From Streptomyces cavernae (GTDB lineage Bacteria > Actinomycetota > Actinomycetes > Streptomycetales > Streptomycetaceae): 64,000 bases of DNA. The stretch lies in assembly GCF_004023625.1 (NCBI RefSeq), contig NZ_RPDJ01000026.1, positions 124,001-188,000 of the forward strand, read 5' to 3'. A program made the translations under genes and the position numbers. The stretch's first letter is position 1. Each line of letters begins with the position of its first letter. Of the stretch, positions 33,933 through 42,049 are shown piece by piece. Under the pieces are notes generated by a model that worked only from the letters and a program-made list of their open reading frames with translations, was not told where the DNA came from and ran no database searches.

Positions 33933-34109
33933 ACCGAGGCAGGCTTGACGGCATCTCGGGCGATGGCGATTGTTGCTTCCTGCGGGAAGTATCTGTTTGC
34001 CGCATTCCCTTGCCGCGCCTGAGTTCCGCTGTCACGCCCCAACGCGAACGGCGGTAGGCTCCGAACATCCCCCGCCCCGGGGAGCCGAGGGATCGAGAAG
34101 AGGAGTGCG

Positions 34110-34577
34110 ATGGCGAGGCGGCCCCAGGAACTGCTCCACCTGCTGACGCGGACCGAGCGCCTCGCCGTGCGCCGAGTGCAGTCCGTACTGGATGAGTTCG
34201 CCTGCTCGGTGGAGGCATGGCGAGTCCTGGACCTGCTCTCGGACGGGCAGGGGCACAACATGTCGGCTCTGGCCGACCGCGCCTGCCTGCCCGCCCCGAG
34301 CCTCACCAAGCTGGTGGACCAGCTCGTCGACCAGAACCTGGTCTACCGTCGCGTCGACCCCGCCGACCGGCGCCGCATACTGGTTCACCTCACCCCACGG
34401 GGCGGACAGCGCCGGCAGCAGCTGGCCCGTGAAGTACGAGCCGACTGGGCGGAATTGGACCTCACCCTCACCGAGGACGGAGAGCAGCTGGAGGCCCTGC
34501 TGGAGCGGCTGGCTGCGGCCCTGGCAGGCGATGTCACAACAGGTTTTGGGGAGCGCGCAGTTGGGCGAGCACGTTGA
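34110..34577 (+). CDS. MarR-family transcriptional regulator
   Basis: 155 residues. The winged-helix core runs about 30-105: VEAWRVLDLLSDGQGHNMSA, LADRACLPAPSLTKLVDQLV, and the wing DPADRRRILVHLTPRG. It is a cytoplasmic dimeric repressor whose ligand is probably a small molecule of the neighbouring nitrogen pathway. Its last 44 bp overlap, tail to tail, the end of the AmiC-like gene on the other strand. Likely targets are urt and/or the genes to its right. Confidence 0.9.
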   Translation: MARRPQELLHLLTRTERLAVRRVQSVLDEFACSVEAWRVLDLLSDGQGHNMSALADRACLPAPSLTKLVDQLVDQNLVYRRVDPADRRRILVHLTPRGGQRRQQLAREVRADWAELDLTLTEDGEQLEALLERLAAALAGDVTTGFGERAVGRAR

Positions 34578-35652
34578 AGTCGAGCCCGTCCGCCTCGGCC
34601 AGGTAGATGCGCTGGCGCACATGCCGGTCCCTGAGATGGAGGAGGCCGCGCGGACCTTCGTAGGAGACGGTGTCGGCGGCAGCTGAGATCGCGGAGACGT
34701 CCAGGGTGCGGGCGCGTTCGACGAGCGCCGCGAGCAGGAGGACGCCTTCGTAGCAGGACTCGCCCAGGCTGCCCGGTGCGGGTGCGTCGATACCGAACCG
34801 GGCGGCGTACTGGCCGTGGAAGTCCAGGGTGTCCTGGGTGGCCAGGGACGCGAAGAACCCGGCCGTGCTGAACAGGCCACCGGTCGCCTCGGGGCCGCTG
34901 GCCATCAGCATGTTCTCGTCCATCAGCGTGCTCAGTCTGAGACACCGCTGGTCGAGCCCGGAGGCGGCGAAGGCCCGGTTGAAGCGCACGGCGTCACTTC
35001 CGACCAGCAGCATCAGAACGCCGTCCGCGTCCGTGCGCTCGATCCGCCGCAGCACACCCTCGAAGTCCTCGGTACCGAGCGGGAGATACGTCTCTCCGCA
35101 GACCCGTCCGCCTCCGCACGCGCGGGCATAGCGCCGTGCGGCCACAGCCGTGCGGCGGGGCCAGACGTAGTTGTTGCCGACGACGAACCAGCGCCGCACG
35201 CGTCGGGTCTCGGCGAGCAGCCGCATGGCGGGCAGCAGTTGCCCGTCCGGCGTCTCGCTCGTCATGAAGACGCCCTCAGTACGCTCGCCGCCCTCGTACA
35301 GCGCCGTGTAGACGTACGGCACCCGGTGCGCGATCCTCGGTGCCACCGCCTGCCGAACCGACGAGATGTGCCACCCGGTGACTCCGTGCACCATGCCCGT
35401 GGACACCAGGGCCTCGACGTTCTCGGCGACCTGCCGAGGGTCGGCGCCGCCGTCGACCTCCAGCAGCCGCAGTTCCTTGCCGAGTACGCCGCCGGCCCGG
35501 TTGACCTCCTCGGCGGCCAGTTGCGCACATGCCTCGCAGGTGGGACCGAATATCCCAGCAGGCCCCTGCATCGGGTACACGAGCGCGACGTTCAGGGTTG
35601 AATCGTCCGCCGTGAACCACTCGGGGGTGTGGAAGCGAAGCGGCCGGTGCAT
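34534..35652 (-). CDS. Cytoplasmic AmiC/UrtA-like amide-binding protein
   Basis: 372 residues from ATG 35652 (MHRPLRFHTPEWFTADDSTL). It has the full type-I periplasmic-binding fold of the UrtA/FmdD/AmiC group (NVALVYPMQGPAGIFGPTCE, EVNRAGGVLGKELRLLEVDG, WHISSVRQAVAPRIAHRVPY, NNYVWPRRTAVAARRYARAC). It has no signal peptide or lipobox, and upstream in-frame sequence does not supply one. A binding protein kept in the cytoplasm suggests a sensor like Pseudomonas AmiC rather than a transporter part. It is divergent from two amidohydrolases and convergent with marR. Confidence 0.85.
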   Translation of the reverse strand: MHRPLRFHTPEWFTADDSTLNVALVYPMQGPAGIFGPTCEACAQLAAEEVNRAGGVLGKELRLLEVDGGADPRQVAENVEALVSTGMVHGVTGWHISSVRQAVAPRIAHRVPYVYTALYEGGERTEGVFMTSETPDGQLLPAMRLLAETRRVRRWFVVGNNYVWPRRTAVAARRYARACGGGRVCGETYLPLGTEDFEGVLRRIERTDADGVLMLLVGSDAVRFNRAFAASGLDQRCLRLSTLMDENMLMASGPEATGGLFSTAGFFASLATQDTLDFHGQYAARFGIDAPAPGSLGESCYEGVLLLAALVERARTLDVSAISAAADTVSYEGPRGLLHLRDRHVRQRIYLAEADGLDFNVLAQLRAPQNLL

Positions 35653-36011
35653 GGCCCCATGATTGCCGCACGGCCCCCGGCACCCAAGCGGCAGCCGGAA
35701 TCGAAACCCATTCGTAGGCATGGCGCAGGATCGCGACCCTCGGTCGGCGGCTCGTGTCCGCCACGGCCGACCGTGGCCGACGACCGGCACACGACCTCGG
35801 TGTCGGCCGAGAGGGAACGAGCCCTCTCAGGTCCGCCGGACCCCCCGAGCCACGCGGAGTTGATCCACCGCGCGCCTGTGCGCTCTGCGTCATGGCCCCG
35901 TAACGTCGTTGAGCTATCAGCGGCAATATGCGACTCAATAATGCGATGTACGGATTTTACGAAGTTCATGCCTCACCTTCGCATTCCCCGCATTACTTCC
36001 CAGGGGGAGCA
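35653..36011. other. Divergent intergenic region, no gene
   Basis: 359 bp between the AmiC-like gene and the first hydrolase. It contains only short G/C-rich dyads (for example GGCCGACCGTGGCC-like repeats near 35790) and one GTAAC element (35900-35904) resembling a GlnR half-site without a GAAAC partner. The last ~110 bp are noticeably A/T-richer than their surroundings, as expected for a promoter. Confidence 0.4.
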
Positions 36012-36722
36012 ATGGCTGTCGAACACTCTGTCATCGGCCCGGTCAACGCCAATCCGTACGCATGGCCGTACGACACCTCCGTCCCCGCCGACCGCGTCGC
36101 CCTCCTCTGTATCGACTGGCAGACGGACTTCTGCGGTCCCGGCGGCTACGTGGACGCCATGGGATACGACATCTCATTGAGCCGCGCGGGGCTGCCCGCC
36201 ACACAGAAGCTGCTCGCGCACGCCCGCAGCACGGGCATGCTCGTCGTGCACACCCGCGAGGGGCACGACCCGGACCTGACGGACCTGCCGGCCAACAAAC
36301 GCTGGCGATCGGCGCGGATCGGGGCGGAGATCGGTTCAGCGGGCCCCTGCGGACGCATCCTGATCAAGGGCGAGCCCGGCTGGGAGATCGTCCCCGAAGT
36401 GGCCCCGGCCCCCGGCGAAGTGGTTGTGGACAAGCCCGGCAAGGGCGCGTTCTACGCGACCAACCTGGACCTCGTCCTGCGCACCCGCGGTATCACCCAT
36501 CTCGTCCTCACCGGGATCACCACGGACGTCTGCGTGCACACCACCATGCGCGAGGCCAACGACCGCGGATACGAGTGCCTGATCCTTTCGGACTGCACCG
36601 GCGCGACCGACGCGTCCAACCATGAAGCCGCCCTCCACATGGTCACCATGCAGGGCGGCGTCTTCGGATGTGTCTCCACGTCCGAGGACCTCATCGCCGC
36701 CACCACGCCGGCCCTCGCCTGA
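36012..36722 (+). CDS. Isochorismatase-fold cysteine hydrolase, likely biuret/ureide amidohydrolase (copy 1)
   Basis: 236 residues from ATG 36012, with a GGGGGAG ribosome site. The catalytic triad is D35 (CIDWQTDFCG), K141 (VVDKPGKGAFYAT) and C174 (TTDVCVHTT). Residue positions and flanking motifs are close to biuret hydrolase and ureidoacrylate amidohydrolase (RutB-like). It should release ammonia from a ureido compound such as biuret, giving allophanate, which the AtzF coded 11 kb downstream can destroy. A paralogue follows 33 bp later. Confidence 0.85.
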   Translation: MAVEHSVIGPVNANPYAWPYDTSVPADRVALLCIDWQTDFCGPGGYVDAMGYDISLSRAGLPATQKLLAHARSTGMLVVHTREGHDPDLTDLPANKRWRSARIGAEIGSAGPCGRILIKGEPGWEIVPEVAPAPGEVVVDKPGKGAFYATNLDLVLRTRGITHLVLTGITTDVCVHTTMREANDRGYECLILSDCTGATDASNHEAALHMVTMQGGVFGCVSTSEDLIAATTPALA

Positions 36723-36755
36723 CGCACCGCTCCTCGACGAAGGCAGGTACCGCCC

Positions 36756-37460
36756 ATGGACGTCCGCCAACCGCTCGCGGTCGAGGCCGCCCCCTACCCG
36801 TTCTCCTTCGACCCCGCCGAAACGGCGCTCGTCGTCATCGACATGCAGCGGGACTTCCTGGAACCGGGCGGTTTCGGGGAAAGCCTCGGCAACGACGTCG
36901 GACAGCTCCGCAAGGTCATCGGCCCCCTGCGCGCCGTCCTGGCCGCCTGCCGCGCGGCGGGCATGACGGTCATTCATACCCGCGAGGGTCATCTCCCCGA
37001 CCTGTCCGACTGCCCACCGGCCAAACTGCTACGGGGCAGCCCCAGCGCACGCATCGGTGATCCGGGGCCCAAGGGGCGCATCCTGGTCCGCGGGGAAGAG
37101 GGCCACGACATCATCGACGAACTCCGTCCGGAGCCGGGCGAACCGGTGATCGACAAGCCGGGCAAGGGCGCCTTCTACGCCACCGAGTTCGGCGACCTCC
37201 TCATCTCCCAGGGCGTCCACAAGCTCGTGGTCACCGGTGTCACCACGGAGGTGTGCGTACACACCACGGTCCGCGAGGCCAACGACCGCGGGTACGAGTG
37301 CCTGGTGCTCTCCGACTGCGTCGGCTCCTACTTCCCCGAGTTCCAGCGGGCCGGTCTGGAGATGATCGCCGCCCAGGGAGGCATCTTCGGCTGGACCGCA
37401 CCGTCCGAAGTCTTCCTCGCCGCGCTGGCCGAGGCACCGGCCACCTCGCGGCCAGTCTGA
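36756..37460 (+). CDS. Isochorismatase-fold cysteine hydrolase (copy 2)
   Basis: 234 residues. Triad D29 (VVIDMQRDFLEPGG), K134 (VIDKPGKGAFYAT) and C167 (TTEVCVHTT). It shares the HTREGH, DKPGKGAFYAT and REANDRGYECL blocks with copy 1 but differs in the N-terminal lid and around GSYFPEFQ, where substrate contacts occur. It probably arose by tandem duplication and acts on a related ureido or amide substrate. The two may form mixed oligomers. Confidence 0.85.
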   Translation: MDVRQPLAVEAAPYPFSFDPAETALVVIDMQRDFLEPGGFGESLGNDVGQLRKVIGPLRAVLAACRAAGMTVIHTREGHLPDLSDCPPAKLLRGSPSARIGDPGPKGRILVRGEEGHDIIDELRPEPGEPVIDKPGKGAFYATEFGDLLISQGVHKLVVTGVTTEVCVHTTVREANDRGYECLVLSDCVGSYFPEFQRAGLEMIAAQGGIFGWTAPSEVFLAALAEAPATSRPV

Positions 37461-37675
37461 GTCCCCGTCCCCACAGGTCGCCTCGCGCCCGCTCCAAGTC
37501 CCCGTCCCCACAAGCCGCCTCGCGCCCGCTCCAAGTCCCCGTCCCCACAAGCCGCCTCGCGCCCGCTCCAAGTCCCCGTCCCCACAAGCCGCCTCGCGCC
37601 CGCTCCAAGTCCCCGTCCCCACAAGCCGCCTCGCGCCCGCAGTAGGTCCCGTGCCCACAAGCCGCATCCCGCCGA
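37461..37675. repeat. 37-bp minisatellite downstream of the hydrolase pair
   Basis: Five copies with starts at 37461, 37498, 37535, 37572 and 37609, exactly 37 bp apart, and a decayed sixth from 37646. Units begin GTCCCCGTCCCCACAAGCCG; copies 2-5 are nearly identical and copy 1 differs by a few bases. The array begins at the stop codon of copy 2. It is C-rich on the plus strand and has no coding sense in any frame. Confidence 0.95.
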
Positions 37676-37745
37676 CTGCCCCGAACCCCCGGTCCCCACA
37701 GGCCGCTGGTCCCATCCCGCCGACTGCCCCGAACCCCCGGTCCCC
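37665..37745. repeat. 48-bp repeat following the minisatellite
   Basis: A block beginning CATCCCGCCGACTGCCCCGA at 37665 recurs at 37713, identical for 33 bp. It shares the GGTCCCC-type core with the 37-bp array, so both may come from one ancestral repeat. Up to 37850 the remaining sequence is ordinary upstream region of the permease. Confidence 0.85.
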
Positions 37746-37850
37746 GCCCACCGGCCGCCCCCAGCGGCCGCTCCGTACCCGCTCGTTCGTTCTCCGTTTC
37801 TCTCCCTTCCGCGCCATCCACCACTCCGCCCGACGAAGGGTGACCCCGCC

Positions 37851-39590
37851 ATGCCCCGGTTCCGCCGCACCGCAACAGCCGAGAAGGACCTCATGCCCCT
37901 CCCCTTGTGGGTGCGGGGTGACACCAACGCCTTCTTCGGGCTCGGCGTCAACGTCCTGGTCAATGTCCTCACCCTGACAGGACTGTGCATCGGCGTCGTC
38001 AAGATCCCCGGAGACGACGTCTTCCACACGATCCTGCCGGCCCTCGGTATCGCCCTGATCATCGGGAACGTCTACTACGCCTACCTCGGCCGCAGGCTGG
38101 CCCGCCGCGAGGGACGCCCCGACGTCACCGCGATGCCCTACGGCCCCAGCGTGCCGCACATGTTCATCGTCGTGTTCGTCATCATGCTGCCGGTCTACCT
38201 CAAGACCAAGGACCCCCTGCTCGCATGGAAGGCAGGTATCGCCTGGGCATTCATCATCGGCGTGATCGTGCTCATCGGTGCCTTCATCGGCCCGTACATC
38301 CGCCGCTACGCACCCCGCGCCGCGCTGCTCGGCACCCTCGCCGGCATCTCCGTCTCGTTCATCTCCATGCGGCCCGCCGGGCAGATGTGGGACCAGCTCT
38401 GGATCGCCCTCCCGGTGTTCCTGCTGCTTCTCGTCGGACTGATGACCGACATCAAACTCCCCGGCAACATCCCCATCGGACTGGCCGCCCTGCTGGTGGG
38501 CACCGCGATCGGCTGGGCCGGCGGAGCGATGTCCGGCTCGGCGGTCTCGGCCGCCGTCGACGACATCACCTTCGCACTGCCGGGACTCCACCTCGACACA
38601 CTGTTCTCCGGTCTGTCCGACGTGGCTCCGCTGCTCGCCACCGCCATCCCGCTGGGGGTCTACAACTTCACCGAGGGCATGACCAACGTCGAGAGCGCCG
38701 CTGCCGCCGGTGACTCCTACAACCTGCGCTCCATCCTGCTGGCGGACGGCGCGGGGGCCGTCGTCGGAGCCGCTCTGGGCTCGCCCTTCCCGCCCGCCGT
38801 CTACGTCGGCCACCCCGGCTGGAAGGCGGCCGGCGGGCGCACCGGCTACTCGTTCGCCACGGGCGCGGTCATCGCCCTGATGTGCTTCGTGGGCATGTTC
38901 GGTCTGCTCGGTGCGATCTTCCCGGTCGCCGCGATCGTGCCCATCCTGCTCTACATCGGTCTGCTCATCGGGGCCCAGGCGTTCCAGTTCTCACCGAAGG
39001 CGCACGCCGCGGCCGTGGTCGCCGCCCTGATACCGAACCTGGCTTCCTGGGCGGTCAGTCAGGTGGACAACGCCCTCGCCGCGGCGGGCACCAGCGCGGC
39101 GAAAGTCGGGGACGCCGGCCTGGAGTCATCCGGTGTCGTCTACCACGGGTTGATGGTCCTGGGGCAGGGCGCAATCCTCGCGGGTCTGATTCTGGGCGCA
39201 TTCGTCGCCTTCGTCATCGACAAACGGTTCGTGTCCGCCGGAGTCGTGGCCCTGGCCGGCGCGGCGCTCTCCTTCGTCGGACTGATCCATGCCCCGCAGG
39301 TCGGCTGGAACGAGAACGGCGGAGTCTCCCTCGGCTACCTCCTGGCCGCCGTGTTGTGCGGCGCCTTCGCCCTGACGCATCCGGAACCCCGTGTCCCGGA
39401 CGCCGAGGAGCTCGCACTCGACCGACTGCACGGCGGTCCCGCCGCGGCAGAGGTTGCGGAGCCGGCTCCGAAGGCCGAACCGGAGCCGGTCCCGGACTCC
39501 GTGTCCGTCACCGCCGCACCCGCGGAGGACGACACCGCCGAACCGGGCGAGGCGGACGAAGCGGCGCCCGAGCCGACGGCCGCCGGCTGA
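37851..39590 (+). CDS. NCS2-like nucleobase/ureide permease
   Basis: 579 residues with about twelve membrane helices between residues 20 and 510. The blocks TAMPYGPSVPHMFIVVFVIM, GTLAGISVSFISMRPAGQMW and FTEGMTNVESAAAAGDSYNL place it in a little-studied branch of the xanthine/uracil permease superfamily. The acidic Pro/Ala/Glu tail (about 520-579) is low complexity. It is coded between two ureide-type hydrolases and an AtzH-like protein, so it probably imports their substrate. An alternative start is Met 15. Confidence 0.8.
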   Translation: MPRFRRTATAEKDLMPLPLWVRGDTNAFFGLGVNVLVNVLTLTGLCIGVVKIPGDDVFHTILPALGIALIIGNVYYAYLGRRLARREGRPDVTAMPYGPSVPHMFIVVFVIMLPVYLKTKDPLLAWKAGIAWAFIIGVIVLIGAFIGPYIRRYAPRAALLGTLAGISVSFISMRPAGQMWDQLWIALPVFLLLLVGLMTDIKLPGNIPIGLAALLVGTAIGWAGGAMSGSAVSAAVDDITFALPGLHLDTLFSGLSDVAPLLATAIPLGVYNFTEGMTNVESAAAAGDSYNLRSILLADGAGAVVGAALGSPFPPAVYVGHPGWKAAGGRTGYSFATGAVIALMCFVGMFGLLGAIFPVAAIVPILLYIGLLIGAQAFQFSPKAHAAAVVAALIPNLASWAVSQVDNALAAAGTSAAKVGDAGLESSGVVYHGLMVLGQGAILAGLILGAFVAFVIDKRFVSAGVVALAGAALSFVGLIHAPQVGWNENGGVSLGYLLAAVLCGAFALTHPEPRVPDAEELALDRLHGGPAAAEVAEPAPKAEPEPVPDSVSVTAAPAEDDTAEPGEADEAAPEPTAAG

Positions 39591-39611
39591 CGAAGGAGGG
39601 ACGACGAGCGG

Positions 39612-40088
39612 ATGGAGCCGACGCAGCCGATGGAGCCGACGCAGCGGATGGAGCCGACACCGCGGACGGAATCGACACCGCGGACGGAGCTGGACCTGCC
39701 CCGGACGATCGCCGAGGTGACGGCGGCCTTCAGCGGCTACGAGGAGGCCCTGGTCTCCGACGACCGCGAAGCCATCACGCGGTACTTCTGGGACTCCCCC
39801 GACACGGTCCGCTTCGGCATCGCCGACCGGCAGACGGGTGCCGGGGAGATCCGCCGCTGGCGGTGGCAGCAACCCCCGCTGCCACCGGGCCGCAAGCTCT
39901 TCGACACCAGGATCAGCACGTTCGGAACCGACTTCGCGACGGTCACGACCCTGTTCGTCTACCCGGGGAGCACGCTCGTCGGCCGCCAGACCCAGGCCTG
40001 GGTGCGCTTCCCCGTCGGCTGGAAGATCGTCAGCGCCCATGTCTCGGAGATCCCCGGCACCCCCGACGCCTCCACGGGGAGCCACTGA
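39612..40088 (+). CDS. AtzH-like protein (DUF3225, NTF2-like fold)
   Basis: 158 residues. The core (about 30-158) matches AtzH-like proteins: AFSGYEEALVSDDREAITRY, FWDSPDTVRFGIADRQTGAG, GRQTQAWVRFPVGWKIVSAH, VSEIPG. AtzH is coded with AtzE/G/F in cyanuric-acid degradation; its exact role is unsettled. The first 30 residues are five 6-residue repeats (MEPTQP, MEPTQR, MEPTPR, TESTPR, TELDLP) made by an 18-bp DNA repeat, so Met 7 and Met 13 are also possible starts. An AtzH gene here links the cluster to allophanate metabolism. Confidence 0.85.
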   Translation: MEPTQPMEPTQRMEPTPRTESTPRTELDLPRTIAEVTAAFSGYEEALVSDDREAITRYFWDSPDTVRFGIADRQTGAGEIRRWRWQQPPLPPGRKLFDTRISTFGTDFATVTTLFVYPGSTLVGRQTQAWVRFPVGWKIVSAHVSEIPGTPDASTGSH

Positions 40089-40104
40089 GAGGGCCGGAAG
40101 CACG

Positions 40105-40148
40105 CGGACAGGTCCGCCGGCCGGCTCTCCGGCCGGCGGACCTGTCCG
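40105..40148. terminator. Perfect 20-bp-stem terminator after the AtzH-like gene
   Basis: Bases 40105-40124 are exactly complementary to 40129-40148 around a CTCT loop, 16 bp after the stop codon. No U-run follows, as is common in Streptomyces. It separates the hydrolase/NCS2/AtzH unit from the carboxylase unit. Confidence 0.85.
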
Positions 40149-40280
40149 TGCCGAACGCTCCCGGCAACACCCATGCGGAGCCCCGCCGGCGGGCCTCCGG
40201 GCCGGTGCCACGGGAGGCGGCGGAAACCGGACAGCGGGTGTGAAACGGGAGGTCGCACCGAAAGGGGCCCCGGGACACAC

Positions 40281-40292
40281 GAAGTTAACTTC
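40281..40292. promoter_or_regulatory. Short perfect palindrome before the APC permease
   Basis: GAAGTTAACTTC is a 12-bp perfect palindrome in an A/T-richer stretch about 90 bp upstream of the permease start. It could be part of a regulator site or promoter; evidence is sequence symmetry only. Confidence 0.25.
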
Positions 40293-40333
40293 TCCGACTC
40301 AGGCGCGAGATCCGTCCGCCCCACCATCAGCAA

Positions 40334-40353
40334 TACCTGTCAATCGACAGGTA
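40334..40353. promoter_or_regulatory. TetR-type operator candidate for the carboxylase operon
   Basis: TACCTGTC and GACAGGTA form a perfect 8-bp inverted repeat around AATC, ending 26 bp before the permease start. Size and symmetry are those of TetR-family operators, and a TetR gene closes the same operon at 49253. No second copy was noticed in front of that TetR gene. Confidence 0.55.
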
Positions 40354-40379
40354 ATCCTTGCTCGATCGGAGGTGCCGTG

Positions 40380-41975
40380 ATGAGCCGGCCTGAACTCGTC
40401 CCTGGGCAAAGCCCCGACGGTGGCGTCATGACCAGTCCCGCTCCCGTCGGCTACCAGCAGGAACTTCGCCGGGGGGTGGGCAGCTTGGCGTCATTCGCTG
40501 CGGGCTTCTCCTTCGTGTCGATACTCACCACTGTCTTCCAGCTCTTCGGCCTCGGCTTCGCCCTCGGTGGGGCGGCGTTCTTCTGGACCTGGCCGCTGGT
40601 CTTCGCGGGCCAGCTGCTGGTCGCGCTCTGCTTCGCCGAACTGGCGGCGCGCTGGCCCATCTCGGGGGCGATCTACCAGTGGTCGAGCCGGCTGGCCGGC
40701 ACCACGGCGGGCTGGTTCGTCGGCTGGACCATGATCATTGGGCAGATCCTCACCGTCGCGGCCGCCGCGATCGCGGCGCAGGCGGTGCTGCCGGGCATCT
40801 GGTCCGGCTTCCAGATCGTCGGCGGAGCGGGCGCCGACCCGTCCGTCGGCTCCCCGACCGGCGCGCAGAACGCGGTCCTTCTGGGCTGCGTCCTGCTGGT
40901 CATCACCACCGTGGTGAACATCCTCGGCATCCGCCAGATGGCCGCCGCCACCAGCATCGGAGTCGCAATCGAGATCGTCGGTGTGATCGCGCTCGTGCTG
41001 GTGCTCTTCTTCCTGCCCGAGCGGGGCCCGCAGGTCGTGACCCACCACACCGGCTGGGAGGGCAACGGCGGCTACATCGGGGCCTTCCTCGCGTCCTCGC
41101 TGATGGCGGCCTACGTCATGGTCGGCTTCGACTCGGCGGGCGAACTGGCGGAGGAGACCCACAGCCCGCGCCGGACCACTCCCCGGACCATCCTGCGGGC
41201 GCTGATCATCTCGGGCATCGGCGGCGCCCTGCTGATCCTCTCGGGACTGATGGCCGCGAGCAGCCTGACCGACGGAAACCTGGCCACCGGCGGCCTTTCC
41301 TGGGTGCTCACCGACAGGCTCGGCGACGTCCTGGGCCGGCTGCTGCTGTGCTGCGTCGCCGTCGCGGTGTTCGCCTGCACCCTCGCCGTGCAGACCTCCG
41401 GCGCACGGATGATCTACTCCATGGCGCGCGAGGGCGCACTGCCGTTCCACCGACACCTCGCCAAGGTCTCGGACCGTACCGGTACGCCGATCATCACGTC
41501 GGTCGTGGTGGGCGTGGGCGCCGCGATCGCGCTCGTGGTCAACCTTCGCCAGGCGGCGATCTTCACCGCTCTCGCCAGCCTCTGCATCGCCATGCTGTAT
41601 CTGGCCTATCTGGGCGTGACACTGCCGCAGTTGGTCGCACGTATACGACACCGGGGGCTCCCGGAGGGCGTCGACGAGTCGGGCCGACCGCTGTTCTCGC
41701 TGGGTCGGTGGGGGCTGTTGGTCAACACGCTCGCCGTGCTCTACGGCGCCGGTATGACGGTCAATCTGATCTGGCCCCGTCCGGAGATCTACGACCTCAC
41801 TGAGGGCACATGGTGGCTGCGGTGGAGCGCCCTGCTCTTCATCGGGCTCACTCTCGCCGTCGGCGCCGCCTACTTCCTCGCCCGCCGGCTGCACCACCGC
41901 ATCGAGCTGAGGCATGTGCCGCACACGCACGTCGAGCCGCCTGCCCAGGCCGAGGCCGTCGCCGAGCCCGCCTGA
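40380..41975 (+). CDS. APC-family permease, first gene of the carboxylase operon
   Basis: 531 residues with twelve membrane helices (about 33-510). APC landmarks include GFSFVSILTTVFQLFGLGFA, FAELAARWPISGAIYQWSSR, GFDSAGELAEETHSPRRTTP and SMAREGALPFHRHLAKVSDR. ATG 40380 overlaps an in-frame GTG at 40377; a GGAGG site at 40368 serves either. It probably brings in the guanidinium, urea-like or amino compound used by the enzymes coded behind it. The long in-frame extension to 40173 crosses the operator and is rejected. Confidence 0.88.
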   Translation: MSRPELVPGQSPDGGVMTSPAPVGYQQELRRGVGSLASFAAGFSFVSILTTVFQLFGLGFALGGAAFFWTWPLVFAGQLLVALCFAELAARWPISGAIYQWSSRLAGTTAGWFVGWTMIIGQILTVAAAAIAAQAVLPGIWSGFQIVGGAGADPSVGSPTGAQNAVLLGCVLLVITTVVNILGIRQMAAATSIGVAIEIVGVIALVLVLFFLPERGPQVVTHHTGWEGNGGYIGAFLASSLMAAYVMVGFDSAGELAEETHSPRRTTPRTILRALIISGIGGALLILSGLMAASSLTDGNLATGGLSWVLTDRLGDVLGRLLLCCVAVAVFACTLAVQTSGARMIYSMAREGALPFHRHLAKVSDRTGTPIITSVVVGVGAAIALVVNLRQAAIFTALASLCIAMLYLAYLGVTLPQLVARIRHRGLPEGVDESGRPLFSLGRWGLLVNTLAVLYGAGMTVNLIWPRPEIYDLTEGTWWLRWSALLFIGLTLAVGAAYFLARRLHHRIELRHVPHTHVEPPAQAEAVAEPA

Positions 41976-42049
41976 GAGCCGTCCGGCGGCCCGTGCGACG
42001 CGACCGGGCGCACTGATTGACGTACCGACGAAGGGATGACGGGACATCC

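Noticed and set aside
35928..36011. Upstream start for hydrolase 1 at 35928
   Set aside because: The extra 28 residues are A/T-rich promoter sequence, and ATG 36012 has a strong ribosome site.
37461..37675. CRISPR array
   Set aside because: Units abut directly with no unique spacers and no cas genes are near.
37029..38813. 594-residue minus-strand frame with GRGLGAGARR-type repeats
   Set aside because: The apparent protein repeat is the translated 37-bp DNA repeat, and both ends run antisense to real genes.
40089..40379. Guanidine riboswitch (ykkC, mini-ykkC or ykkC-III) before the carboxylase operon
   Set aside because: I looked for the paired ACGR-loop hairpins and for the class III pseudoknot core and found neither; a protein operator dyad is present instead. 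A covariance search (Infernal with the Rfam guanidine models) would decide.
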